NCBI GenBank assembly: GCA_003148945.1
Contig: QGGY01000001.1
Location: 620,001 to 684,000 of the forward strand
DNA length: 64,000 bases
Reading direction: 5' to 3'
From: Murimonas intestini
GTDB taxonomy: Bacteria > Bacillota > Clostridia > Lachnospirales > Lachnospiraceae
The position numbers were made by a program, and so were the translations under genes. The notes under the pieces are model-generated. The model was given only the letters and a program-made list of their open reading frames with translations, ran no database searches and was not told where the DNA came from. Below are positions 10,186 through 18,211 of the stretch, piece by piece (the first letter of the stretch is position 1; each line of letters starts with the position of its first letter).

Positions 10186-10227
10186 GTATATGCAGCCTGT
10201 TAAGAGTTCTGAGCATAGGAGGATGAC

Positions 10228-12549
10228 ATGCAGAATAGCACAGATGAGAATACAATACAATCATCATTGGAAGAGAATCGGGATTTATTGGAATTTGCAG
10301 TAAAATTAAATATGGGATTCAGCAAACATTACCTGGATGATTCTTTAACGATGATTTGGGGCAATAATGCATTCTATGAAAAAACAGGTTACTCAGAAAA
10401 AGAGTTTTTGTTTAGATTTCCAAGTCTGAAAAGGTTCGGATTTCTGAAATCTTATGACTTTCTTCCCATGATCGCTTATCTCCAAAAGGAATATGAAGCC
10501 GGTAAAAGTTGTACAGAGTACGAAATATGTATGCCGGTCAATCATAAGAAGCCAGTCTGGATGAAATTAGACTGTACTTTTGTTGCCCCCAAAAACAATG
10601 GCATTCCCATGGTGTATATTCTTTATACAGATATTGATGATTTCAGGAAAAAGGAAAAAGAGTATTATATCAGTGAAAAAGAGTATAAGAAGAATCTGGA
10701 ATGGATGATGTCAGAATATAAAGGAAATATTTATGTCAGTGATATGGAGACATATGACCTTTTATATATAAATGAGAGTTATAGTAATATACTTCAGATT
10801 TCTGCTAAACAGGCAGTTGGTCAAAAATGCTACAAGGTAATTCAGGGCAGAGACAGCCCCTGTCCCTTCTGTACGAACTCCTTTCTCTCAAAAGATAAAA
10901 TATACAATTGGGAATTTTATAATTCTCAGTTAAAACAGGCTTTTCGGGAAAAAGATAAAATGCTTCAGTGGAATGGCCGCAGAGCGCATATGGGACTGTC
11001 CACGGCTCTTGACAGTACGAATAGAAATAATAGAAATTGTCCGGATATCACAGTTGAATTAAAGACAATGTCAGTCGGACTGATAAGGCTGGATACAGAA
11101 GACCACCGGTCTATACTCTGGTATAACGAAAAATTCCTGGAAATGCTGGAATATACAAAAGAACAATTTGAGGAGGAGAGTCTTAACCGCTGTGCATATA
11201 TGCATCCTGATGATTTTGAACGGGCAAGTATGATGGCAGCTGATTTAAAAGAAACAGGTGATAATGCAGTACTTGAAGTGCGTGTTTATACTCGTTCAAA
11301 AGAGGAAAAAATTTGGGCTATTACTCTATATAAAGTAAACAGCGAGGACAGCAGGGATGGCATCTCTTCAATCTACAGTATGGGCATAGACCTGACTGAA
11401 GAAAGAAAAAGAAATGAAAAAAATACAAATATTATTGGTATTGATTCTTTGACTGGTATATTAAACCGGGCAGAAACTGAAAAGCAGATCAAGGATTATA
11501 TCCTGAACAACAGTGGCAGCCAGGCTGCTTTATTTATGGTGGATACAGATAATTTCAAGATGGTAAACGATAATTATGGCCATATAGTTGGAGATATGGT
11601 ACTGACTGAAATGGCAGAAGGAATGAAGACGATCATGAGTAAGAATGACATCGTTGGCAGAATCGGCGGTGACGAATTTATGATTTTCATGAAAAATATT
11701 TCAGGTGCTGACGATGCTGCCAGAAAAGCAAAAGAATTAACAGAAATGTTCCGCCATTTATTTGAGGATGATAAAAACTCTGTTTCTGTCAGCAGCAGTA
11801 TCGGTATATCGATTTTTCCGGATAATGGTGAGACGTTCAAAAATCTGTATTCAAATGCGGACAGAGCGCTCTATCAGGTAAAAAAATTAGGTAAGAACAG
11901 TTATATGCTATATGATGATATTTCAGCAGAAAAAATGTTGGATAATAAATACTTTACTCCAAGAACAAAAATAGAATCGGAAAATAATTTTGCAAATGTT
12001 TCCGGTGATTTGCTGGGGTATGTTTTTGAAATGCTGTATGATTCAGAAGATCTTGATAAATCGGTAAACGACGTATTAGAAATTATTGGGAAAAAATTTG
12101 ATGTCAGCCGGGCATACATATTTGAAAATTCAGAGGATAACCTCTATACCTCGAATACATATGAATGGTGCAGTGAGGGAATAACATCAGAAATTGCAAA
12201 TCTGCAGAATCTCAGTTTTAGTGAGCACGGAAATTATAAAGAGCTATTTGAAGATAATACTGTATTCTACTGCAGGGATATCCGCACACTGAAGCGCGGG
12301 CAGGCAGAGATTTTAGCAGCACAGGGAATCCGTTCCACACTGCAGTGTGCAATACTTGAGAATAAAACATTTACCGGAATGATTGGATTTGACGAATGTA
12401 CGGGACTGCGGTTGTGGACACAAGAAGAAATCAGCCTTCTTATTATTTTATCACAGCTCATATCCCTGTTTCTGCTGAAAAAGAAGATGGGCAGAATGGA
12501 ACAAAAAATTATGCGTTATCAAAATTTATTAGACGGATCAGAGGATTGA
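10228..12549 (+). CDS. Multi-PAS diguanylate cyclase with C-terminal GAF-like domain
   Basis: The protein has 773 residues with no membrane segment. It appears to hold two or three PAS domains (about 15-140, 160-260, 275-395). The second contains SPCPFC, a cysteine pair seen in many clostridial PAS-GGDEF proteins. A complete GGDEF domain follows (about 405-565), with FMVDTDNFKMVND for metal and nucleotide binding and GGDEF at 480-484. It should make cyclic di-GMP from two GTP. The inhibitory RxxD site is absent: the equivalent residues read SKND, so product inhibition may be lost. Residues about 600-760 look like a GAF domain. It has its own promoter and AGGAGG. It probably links an intracellular cue to surface behaviour; a tie to the sugar genes is positional only. 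Confidence 0.85.
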   Translation: MQNSTDENTIQSSLEENRDLLEFAVKLNMGFSKHYLDDSLTMIWGNNAFYEKTGYSEKEFLFRFPSLKRFGFLKSYDFLPMIAYLQKEYEAGKSCTEYEICMPVNHKKPVWMKLDCTFVAPKNNGIPMVYILYTDIDDFRKKEKEYYISEKEYKKNLEWMMSEYKGNIYVSDMETYDLLYINESYSNILQISAKQAVGQKCYKVIQGRDSPCPFCTNSFLSKDKIYNWEFYNSQLKQAFREKDKMLQWNGRRAHMGLSTALDSTNRNNRNCPDITVELKTMSVGLIRLDTEDHRSILWYNEKFLEMLEYTKEQFEEESLNRCAYMHPDDFERASMMAADLKETGDNAVLEVRVYTRSKEEKIWAITLYKVNSEDSRDGISSIYSMGIDLTEERKRNEKNTNIIGIDSLTGILNRAETEKQIKDYILNNSGSQAALFMVDTDNFKMVNDNYGHIVGDMVLTEMAEGMKTIMSKNDIVGRIGGDEFMIFMKNISGADDAARKAKELTEMFRHLFEDDKNSVSVSSSIGISIFPDNGETFKNLYSNADRALYQVKKLGKNSYMLYDDISAEKMLDNKYFTPRTKIESENNFANVSGDLLGYVFEMLYDSEDLDKSVNDVLEIIGKKFDVSRAYIFENSEDNLYTSNTYEWCSEGITSEIANLQNLSFSEHGNYKELFEDNTVFYCRDIRTLKRGQAEILAAQGIRSTLQCAILENKTFTGMIGFDECTGLRLWTQEEISLLIILSQLISLFLLKKKMGRMEQKIMRYQNLLDGSED

Positions 12550-12742
12550 GGGTGTGCCATGGCCACCGGACAACTGAATATATGAAGGACAACGCTGATA
12601 GCGACGCTGCCCCTTACCACAGTTGTAAAAAACGAAAGTATAAGAGTATAGATAAAGGCATAGCTGCATCCTGCACACAGGGTGTGGCTGTGTCTTTTTG
12701 CTTTGGGGTCATAAAAGGGAGTTCCTCCTGTGAGAAGGAGGC
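12550..12742. other. Non-coding gap behind the GGDEF gene
   Basis: I see no gene here. The stretch holds the terminator at 12675-12699 and a small hairpin, CCTCCT/AGGAGG at 12724-12741, directly abutting the recombined scar that begins at 12743. Confidence 0.5.
12675..12699 (+). terminator. Probable intrinsic terminator after the GGDEF gene
   Basis: ACACAG (12675-12680), a 7-base loop and CTGTGT (12688-12693) are followed by CTTTTT. The stem is short, so termination may be partial. Confidence 0.5.
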
Positions 12743-12983
12743 TGCCATTTACAACAATTGTAAGGGAATGGATTCCCGGGTAATGTTTTCTTGAACTTAA
12801 ATCTGTAAAAGACAGTGTTTTTACATAGGTTTTTTCTTGATTTTCATAAATGAAGTTTCAGTTGTTCAAAATACCAAGCACTAACGTGGGGTCTTTTTTA
12901 AAGCTGGGCAGTGCTTGGCCCCACGGCAGCGAGGACGGCAGCCCTCACAGGCAAGCCGCCTGACATGCTCATTGTCATGTTCC
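12743..12983 (-). pseudogene. Deleted remnant of an AlkC-type gene (second copy)
   Basis: This stretch matches two separated parts of the intact minus-strand gene at 34756-35859: 12743 to about 12863 corresponds to 34797-34918, and the rest to about 35301-35420. The join falls on TTTCAGTT, an 8-base direct repeat present at both ends of the missing 382 bp. Coding potential is destroyed. At about 12984 the match stops and becomes a short piece like 45596-45640, the 3' end of the gene at 45146, before the regulatory module at 13021. It is a mosaic scar from recombination with the accessory region downstream. Confidence 0.85.
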
Positions 12984-13020
12984 ATACGAAGCATGGAAAA
13001 AGTCCAATTATGAGTAGAAG

Positions 13021-13104
13021 GAACAGACAAAACTATTGTCTGTGTCATATCCTTCTAGAAATGTTTATATGGGTATGATAAGATGATATTTATATAAGGA
13101 GGAG
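13021..13104 (+). repeat. 84-bp regulatory module, copy 1
   Basis: It is base-for-base identical to 36023-36106 and about 90% similar over 60 bases to 45728-45787. It contains a perfect inverted repeat, ACAGACAA-N5-TTGTCTGT (13023-13043), a possible -10 (TATGAT) and a strong AAGGAGG. Here it sits directly in front of the dead DUF4432 gene. Confidence 0.85.
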
Positions 13105-13113
13105 GAAAGGGAG

Positions 13114-13560
13114 ATGGGATCTTCTTACTTTTCACCCTGTGGTTATGTGGCTCCGGCTTATTATCAGCCTGCCGGATCAGACTGGCTGAAATCTTTTACC
13201 ACGGGATTCCTTATCACCTGCGGGCTGCAGGCGGTAGGCAGCCCGTGCACAGATGCGGGAGAGGAATTTCCCCTGCATGGTTCTATCGCCAATACACCGT
13301 CCGAACATGTATATTAGTATGAGGAAAAAGATGCCCTTGTGGTGAAAGCACAGGTGAGAGACGAAGTGATATTCGGGCGCAAACTCCGTCTGGACGGGTT
13401 CGTAGAGTGGAAGATGATGGGAGTCAGAGATTATGTGTTGGGACTGGAATGCGGCAACTGTTATCCTGACGACAGGGATGTGATGAGAAAAACAGGCATG
13501 CTGAAATATCTGGAGCCGGGAGAAGCGGCTACATATGAAGTAAAGATTGATATAGAGTGA
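13114..13560 (+). pseudogene. Broken DUF4432 (aldose-1-epimerase-like) gene
   Basis: The translated frame has the DUF4432 signatures GGL-like TGFLITCGLQAVG, then a conserved HG motif (FPLHGSIANTPSEH). DUF4432 proteins belong to the galactose-mutarotase superfamily and are usually over 300 residues. An in-frame TAG at 13315-13317 interrupts the protein; the frame resumes immediately and runs to 13560. Between RKLRLDG and EWKMMG roughly 100 residues of the family are missing, and the N-terminal region is also absent. The remaining start lies behind the copied regulatory module and its AGGAGG. In related bacteria this family occurs with sugar epimerase and dehydrogenase genes, consistent with the intact genes that follow. 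Confidence 0.75.
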
Positions 13561-13584
13561 GTGTGGAATGTTGAAGCTGTTCAA

Positions 13585-13602
13585 ACCGGTATATGATACA
13601 TA
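13585..13602. promoter_or_regulatory. Candidate operator, copy 1 (upstream of aldo/keto reductase)
   Basis: ACCG-N4-ATGATACATA lies 142 bases before the aldo/keto reductase gene. The same pattern occurs at 17578-17595 and, slightly altered, at 21720-21737. An AraC regulator is encoded at 16446-17504, making it the obvious candidate binder. Confidence 0.5.
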
Positions 13603-13743
13603 TAAATGCTGGAAATAACGCTTTATGTGATTGCCTCTGTACTTTAAAGAAAGTATACTGTATTCATCGGTATAAGATATTCAAAAAAGTCATAAGGACT
13701 GAGGTTGGAACAATAGAAAAAAGAGCAGAAAGAAGGTAACTAT

Positions 13744-14754
13744 ATGCAGTATCAGAAGATTCCTTATGTGAAAAAGCCAGTCTCCCGTATCCTGTTTGGA
13801 ACGGCAATGGCGCCTTTTACAGCCGGAGGAGACGGAAATGAGCTACTGGACGCCATGTACGGACTGGGCGTCAATACATTTGACGCCGCCAGAAATTACG
13901 GTCTGGCGGAGCGGTCCTTTGGAAACTGGCTAGAAACGAGAGAAAACCGGAATGAGATCGTAATCCTTTCTAAATGCGGACATCCGAGTGTTTTTGGGAG
14001 AAAACGCGTCAATGAGACAGAGATGCGCAAGGATTTAAAAAAATCTCTTTCCAATCTGAGGACAGACTATATCGACATTTATATGCTGCACCGGGATGAT
14101 CCGGAAGTAGAGGCAGGAGAGGTCGTAGAAATTTTTAATGCCATGCACGCGGAAGGGAAGATTGGAGCGTTTGGGGGCTCTAATTGGACGCATGAGCGGA
14201 TTGCGGAGGCAAATGAATATGCTTATAAGCACAGTATGACTCCGTTTAGTGTATCGAGTCCGAATTTCAGTCTTGCAGATCAGGTCAAAGATCCATGGGG
14301 CGGAGGATGCATTACGATCTCAGGTCCGGCGAACAAAGGGGCGAGAGAATGGTACAAGGAGACTCAGATGCCGGTCATCGCTTACTCCAGTTTGGGAAGA
14401 GGGTTTTTCTCTGGCAAGCTAAAAAGCGCGGATGAGGACTGTGCCTCGAAGATACTGGACAGCGCCGCAATGAAAGGATACGCATATCCGGAAAATTTTG
14501 AGCGGCTGAAACGGTGTGAGGAACTGGCCGCGGAAAAGGGAGTTTCCGTACCGCAGATCGCCATGGCATGGATTTTCCGCCAGAACATGAATACCTTCGC
14601 GGTCGTGAGTACTTCAAGACCGGAAAGGATGAAAGAGAACATCCATGCGCTGGATATCAGCCTGAGCGAAGAGGAAGCGGCATATCTGGATCTTGCGTGC
14701 CCGGCAAGGAATCAGAATGGGAATAAAACTAATAGAAGGGGAGTAAGCGTATGA
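13744..14754 (+). CDS. Aldo/keto reductase
   Basis: This 336-residue protein is of the NADPH-dependent aldo/keto reductase superfamily, a single TIM barrel. The catalytic tetrad is visible: Asp47 and Tyr52 (FDAARNYG), Lys77 (ILSKCG) and His116 (YMLHRDD). NWTHERIAEA and the late STSRPERMKEN fit the cofactor loop. It probably oxidises or reduces a sugar or sugar acid. It ends in an ATGA overlap with the first TIM-barrel epimerase gene, and the three-gene unit is preceded by a candidate AraC operator. A GAAAGAAGG sequence serves as ribosome binding site. The exact substrate cannot be read from the sequence. Confidence 0.85.
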   Translation: MQYQKIPYVKKPVSRILFGTAMAPFTAGGDGNELLDAMYGLGVNTFDAARNYGLAERSFGNWLETRENRNEIVILSKCGHPSVFGRKRVNETEMRKDLKKSLSNLRTDYIDIYMLHRDDPEVEAGEVVEIFNAMHAEGKIGAFGGSNWTHERIAEANEYAYKHSMTPFSVSSPNFSLADQVKDPWGGGCITISGPANKGAREWYKETQMPVIAYSSLGRGFFSGKLKSADEDCASKILDSAAMKGYAYPENFERLKRCEELAAEKGVSVPQIAMAWIFRQNMNTFAVVSTSRPERMKENIHALDISLSEEEAAYLDLACPARNQNGNKTNRRGVSV

Positions 14755-15596
14755 AAATAGGAGTAAATCTGTTTGGACTGAATAAACAGTTAAAAGAAGA
14801 TTTTGACAGCACTATACTTAAACTTAAAGAGATGGGATATTCCTCCGCAGAACCGCTTGTAATATTTGAAAATAAGGATGTGGAACTGTCAGATTGTGCA
14901 GAAGAGTTAATCAGAAAATGGAATGCGGACGGCAGTATGTGGATGGCTGATACGGCGGCAGAAAAGATTCGGCATATCAGGGAGATGGGAGTGGAAGTTC
15001 CGGGAATCCATGCGGGAACATTTCCGGTAGCGCTGTCGCCTGTCGCAGAGCAGATAAAGCAGTTCGCACTGGAAAATAATCTCAGCTACTGCGTGTTCAG
15101 CCCCCAGACAAAAACGCCCGATGAAGCGGAAAAGTTCTGTGAAGAGTTAAAAGAAACTGTGAAAGTATTTGAGGATGCAGGAATCGAACTGCTGCTACAC
15201 AATCACGATGCTGAGATAAAGAGAGAGAATGGCAGAAATACGCTTGATTATATTATGGAGCAGATCCCGGATATCCGCCTGCAGTTAGATGTAGGGTGGG
15301 TGAAAGCAGCGGGAGAGAATGTGACAGAGATGATGCGTTCCTATGGGGAGCGTATTGCGATCCTGCATTTTAAAGATATGGTTGAGAGCGGGCAGGAGGA
15401 AAATGGCGGCTATAACTTTACAGCCCTTGGAGATGGGATACTTCCTCTTGAGGAGATTTTAAAAGAGTCAAAAACACTTCATCTGATGGAGACAGGACAT
15501 ATCATGGATCAGGATTCAAGTCTGGGTGATATGATGGAAGATTTAAAAAAGAGCGCAGACAGATTATGTGCAGGAATTAAGAGGGAGGAATGCTGA
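14751..15596 (+). CDS. Xylose-isomerase-like TIM-barrel sugar (phosphate) isomerase/epimerase
   Basis: This 281-residue AP-endonuclease-2/xylose isomerase-like barrel carries the family metal-site motifs in order: GIHAG, a Glu/His region LLLHNHDAE, LQLDVGWV, and HFKDM followed by the last Glu in LMETGH. It most likely isomerises or epimerises a sugar or cyclitol in the cytoplasm. Translation is coupled to the aldo/keto reductase by ATGA. A second, dissimilar family member follows at once, suggesting successive steps of one pathway. Substrate unknown. Confidence 0.82.
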   Translation: MKIGVNLFGLNKQLKEDFDSTILKLKEMGYSSAEPLVIFENKDVELSDCAEELIRKWNADGSMWMADTAAEKIRHIREMGVEVPGIHAGTFPVALSPVAEQIKQFALENNLSYCVFSPQTKTPDEAEKFCEELKETVKVFEDAGIELLLHNHDAEIKRENGRNTLDYIMEQIPDIRLQLDVGWVKAAGENVTEMMRSYGERIAILHFKDMVESGQEENGGYNFTALGDGILPLEEILKESKTLHLMETGHIMDQDSSLGDMMEDLKKSADRLCAGIKREEC

Positions 15597-15597
15597 G

Positions 15598-16461
15598 ATG
15601 AAGAAACCCGGTTTAATGACGATGTCAATGTTTTTCAGGCTTTTCTTTAAATTTCAGGCGGATCAGGATGAAGAAGATCTGGTCGATGGATATCAGGAAA
15701 TGTTGGATTTGGTCCAGGAAGCAGGTTTTCAGGCAGTGGATGTGATTACGTGGGAGGTAAAGTTTCTTGGTCTGGAGCGGGTGAAGAGGATGCTTGCCGA
15801 TCATGGTCTGTCTGTGAACAGTTATATTGCCTTCGGCGAATATGCCCGGATGGATGAAGAAGGTTTTGCAGGACGAATCGAGCAGGGAAAGCACGATGCA
15901 GATACAGCGGCAGAGCTTGGGACAGACGTTCTTATGCTTGTCCCGCAGGCGCAGGAGGGCATCGGAGAGTATGCGCCCGAAGTGATTCGGACGCGTCTGA
16001 CAGAGCATTGGCGGCCCATTGTGGAATATGCAAAAGAGAAAGTCGGCCATGTCGTGATAGAAGATACCCCGGATCTGAAACTTCATCTTTGCAAAGCGGC
16101 GGATGTGATGGAAGTATTAGATAAGGTTCCCGGTCTGGAACTGGTCTACGACAGCGCCAACATGACTCTGGTTGGAGAAGATCCTTTGGAATACTTAAAA
16201 GCATTTGAAGGGAGAATCGGCTATGTCCATATGAAAGACTACCGCCCGACTCCGCCGGGAGGTCTTCTGGTGGAATACGCAGAAGACGGGACGAAAATGT
16301 CAACTGCGCCGGTTGGCACTGGGATCATCGACATAAAAGGCATTGCGGCAGAGTTGGAAAAAGCAGGCTACAACGGCGGGATGACCATGGAATTCGTTGT
16401 GGATGACGACGGAGATTTCCCTAAATCACTGAAGCGCACTTGTGACTATTTAGCCTGCTGA
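15598..16461 (+). CDS. Second xylose-isomerase-like TIM-barrel protein
   Basis: This 287-residue protein is of the same superfamily as its neighbour: VIEDTPDLK, LVYDSANM, YVHMKDYR and TMEFVVDDDG supply the usual metal ligands. I chose ATG 15598, which has GGGAGG 9 bases upstream and lies one base after the previous stop; the in-frame alternative at 15568 overlaps. The 3' end overlaps the convergent AraC gene by 16 bases. With the aldo/keto reductase this makes a compact sugar-interconversion operon. The related-family pseudogenes nearby (DUF4432, Gfo/Idh/MocA) suggest the pathway was once larger. Confidence 0.8.
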   Translation: MKKPGLMTMSMFFRLFFKFQADQDEEDLVDGYQEMLDLVQEAGFQAVDVITWEVKFLGLERVKRMLADHGLSVNSYIAFGEYARMDEEGFAGRIEQGKHDADTAAELGTDVLMLVPQAQEGIGEYAPEVIRTRLTEHWRPIVEYAKEKVGHVVIEDTPDLKLHLCKAADVMEVLDKVPGLELVYDSANMTLVGEDPLEYLKAFEGRIGYVHMKDYRPTPPGGLLVEYAEDGTKMSTAPVGTGIIDIKGIAAELEKAGYNGGMTMEFVVDDDGDFPKSLKRTCDYLAC

Positions 16462-17504
16462 GCACGATACTCCCGGGGCGTGGTCTGATAATATTTTTCA
16501 AAGATTTGATAAAAGTGTGTCCGGTTGTTGAACTTAAGTTCACTGGCAATCTCGGATACACTTTTTTTCGTGCTTTTGAGCAGATGGGCGGCATGTTTCA
16601 TTGTAAAATTCATGCTATAGTCAAAGAGACTCTGTCCGGTACATTTTTTAACGATTTTTCCGAGATATGTGCCGTTGTAATTCAGCAGCTTCGACAGTTC
16701 TTTATTGCTGATGCGGCCATGATGTTCATCAAGTATCTGGTCAATACGGGAGAAGAGCAGGGATTCCATATTGCTTTTTGCGGTCACATGTTCAGCATGA
16801 TAGTACCGAGAATCACACAGAATATCAATAAGCTGGAAAAAAAGGTCCTGCAGTCTATAAGTCGCTCCGTAGTATGGATTCAGGATTGTGCTGAGCATTT
16901 TTTCAAAAATATCATGTACTATGATTTTCTGTTCTTTTTCCGTGATGCGCGGGACAAAGTCTAAAAAGTCTTTGCAGTCTGGATGGTCTGCTTCCATATT
17001 CTGTTCCAGAAAATGAAAAATCAGATTATCAAAACGTTTCTGCTCCATGGGAAAGAGCATATCATTTCCATAGTTTGTCAGCCGCTCTATAAATTCAGAA
17101 GAAACAGAAAAGAAAATACACGTATAGTCTGATGAAAGCTCCTCGGTATGGAGTGTGTTTCTATTCATCAGGCAGCAGCTTCCCGAAGTGTAAAGATAAC
17201 GTTTCCCCTCCACAATCTGATACATATTTCCCGACAATATATAAGTAAATTCAAAACAGTTGTGCCGATGCATACGATCATGCCTTTGGAGTGCAAGAGC
17301 GGGAAGATTCAGCTGAACATCCGGGGTAAAAATAGAGAAAGCGCTGTCAGTTATGGAGTCAGGATGGAATGCCGAGAGTGAGATCGTAAAGGGAGTGTTC
17401 ATTTCCTGATAAAAGGGAGCAGATTCATCTACTTCGTGAAATGAGATGACCTCCTCCAGAACCTTTATTTTTTGTAAAACGGATGAATCAGAAATAACAG
17501 TCAT
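16446..17504 (-). CDS. AraC-family transcriptional regulator with cupin-type sensor domain
   Basis: This 352-residue protein has an N-terminal sensor region, with a cupin-like beta-barrel stretch around residues 65-130 (HRHNCFEFTYILSG), and two AraC helix-turn-helix units in about the last 100 residues (ISNKELSKLLNYNGTYLGKI and VSEIASELKFNNRTHFYQIF). Such proteins usually activate sugar-utilisation operons when bound to a sugar. AGGAGG lies 9 bases before ATG. It converges on the TIM-barrel operon and diverges from the GH2/GH43/GH3 cluster; the intergenic region holds copies of the ATGATACATA motif. That it controls both sides is inference. Confidence 0.85.
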   Translation of the reverse strand: MTVISDSSVLQKIKVLEEVISFHEVDESAPFYQEMNTPFTISLSAFHPDSITDSAFSIFTPDVQLNLPALALQRHDRMHRHNCFEFTYILSGNMYQIVEGKRYLYTSGSCCLMNRNTLHTEELSSDYTCIFFSVSSEFIERLTNYGNDMLFPMEQKRFDNLIFHFLEQNMEADHPDCKDFLDFVPRITEKEQKIIVHDIFEKMLSTILNPYYGATYRLQDLFFQLIDILCDSRYYHAEHVTAKSNMESLLFSRIDQILDEHHGRISNKELSKLLNYNGTYLGKIVKKCTGQSLFDYSMNFTMKHAAHLLKSTKKSVSEIASELKFNNRTHFYQIFEKYYQTTPREYRAQQAK

Positions 17505-17577
17505 AAGTCAGTACCTCCTTTGTAATCAGATTATATCACTAATGTAACACATTTAGGAAAGGATAAAAGTATTATAT

Positions 17578-17595
17578 ACCGAATTATGATACATA
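17578..17595. promoter_or_regulatory. Candidate operator, copy 2
   Basis: ACCGAATTATGATACATA here matches 13585-13602 at 15 of 18 positions. It lies 74 bases upstream of the AraC start codon. A degenerate second site 35 bases away would give the tandem arrangement typical of AraC operators. Confidence 0.5.
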
Positions 17596-17717
17596 ACAAG
17601 GGGAAAACAATCAAAATATGACACGATTTAAGACTTGAACTTCCGATTTTAAAAAGCTAAAAAGTAATTTGATTGAAATATGTTATAAAATGGGAGAATA
17701 ATGAACGATTACTGACA

Positions 17718-17746
17718 TTGTTTATACAACCACAGGACGGTACAAT
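17718..17746 (+). promoter_or_regulatory. Probable promoter of the glycosidase cluster
   Basis: TTGTTT (17718-17723) is followed after 17 bases by TACAAT (17741-17746). Both boxes are imperfect, as expected for an activator-dependent promoter. Confidence 0.5.
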
Positions 17747-17823
17747 AAATATAACAAAGTTGCAAAGATCATACAGGCAGAAAAATACAAGGAGGGAAAG
17801 GGTTGGAAAAACATAGGAGAAAA

Positions 17824-18126
17824 ATGAAAGCTGCTCTGGTAGGATGTGGACAGATCAGTGAAGTCTATTTCAATAATATACAGAAAAGATTTACAAACCT
17901 TGAGATTACGGCATGCTGTGCGGCACATTTTGAAAGCGCACAGAAGGCTGCGGCAAAGTATGGGATACACGCTTGTACTTATGACGGGATACTGGAAGAT
18001 CCGTCTATAGAAATGGTCTTGATAATGACTCCTGCGCCGACACATTATGAGCTGGTAAAAAAGGGGATTCTGGCGGGAAAACATGTAGGGATTATGATAT
18101 TTTGTCCAGCCTGTACAGCTTTTTAA
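17824..18126 (+). pseudogene. Truncated Gfo/Idh/MocA-family oxidoreductase
   Basis: The reading frame opens with a Rossmann signature (ALVGCGQIS) and continues through the family pattern DPSIEMVLIMTPAPTHYELV to AGKHV, where the catalytic EKP motif should follow. Instead the sequence diverges and stops after 100 residues; intact members have 330-390. TAGGAG precedes ATG 17824, and a TTG at 17803 behind AAGGAGG is an alternative start. The 3' two-thirds has been deleted. It was probably a sugar or inositol dehydrogenase belonging with the adjacent catabolic genes. Confidence 0.8.
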
Positions 18127-18211
18127 GAGGGCAATCATTTAACAGTGTGGATGGAAACTAATGAAAGATAATCACAGGAGATATTTCACATAAAGGAGAG
18201 CTAATAAAGAA

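Larger units (their letters stand above)
17505..17823. other. Regulatory intergenic region between AraC gene and glycosidase cluster
   Basis: There is no gene in this AT-rich stretch. It contains an ACCG-N4-ATGATACATA site at 17578-17595, a weaker relative (AAAATATGACACGA) starting at about 17613, and a promoter at 17718-17746 reading toward the glycosidases. Confidence 0.6.
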
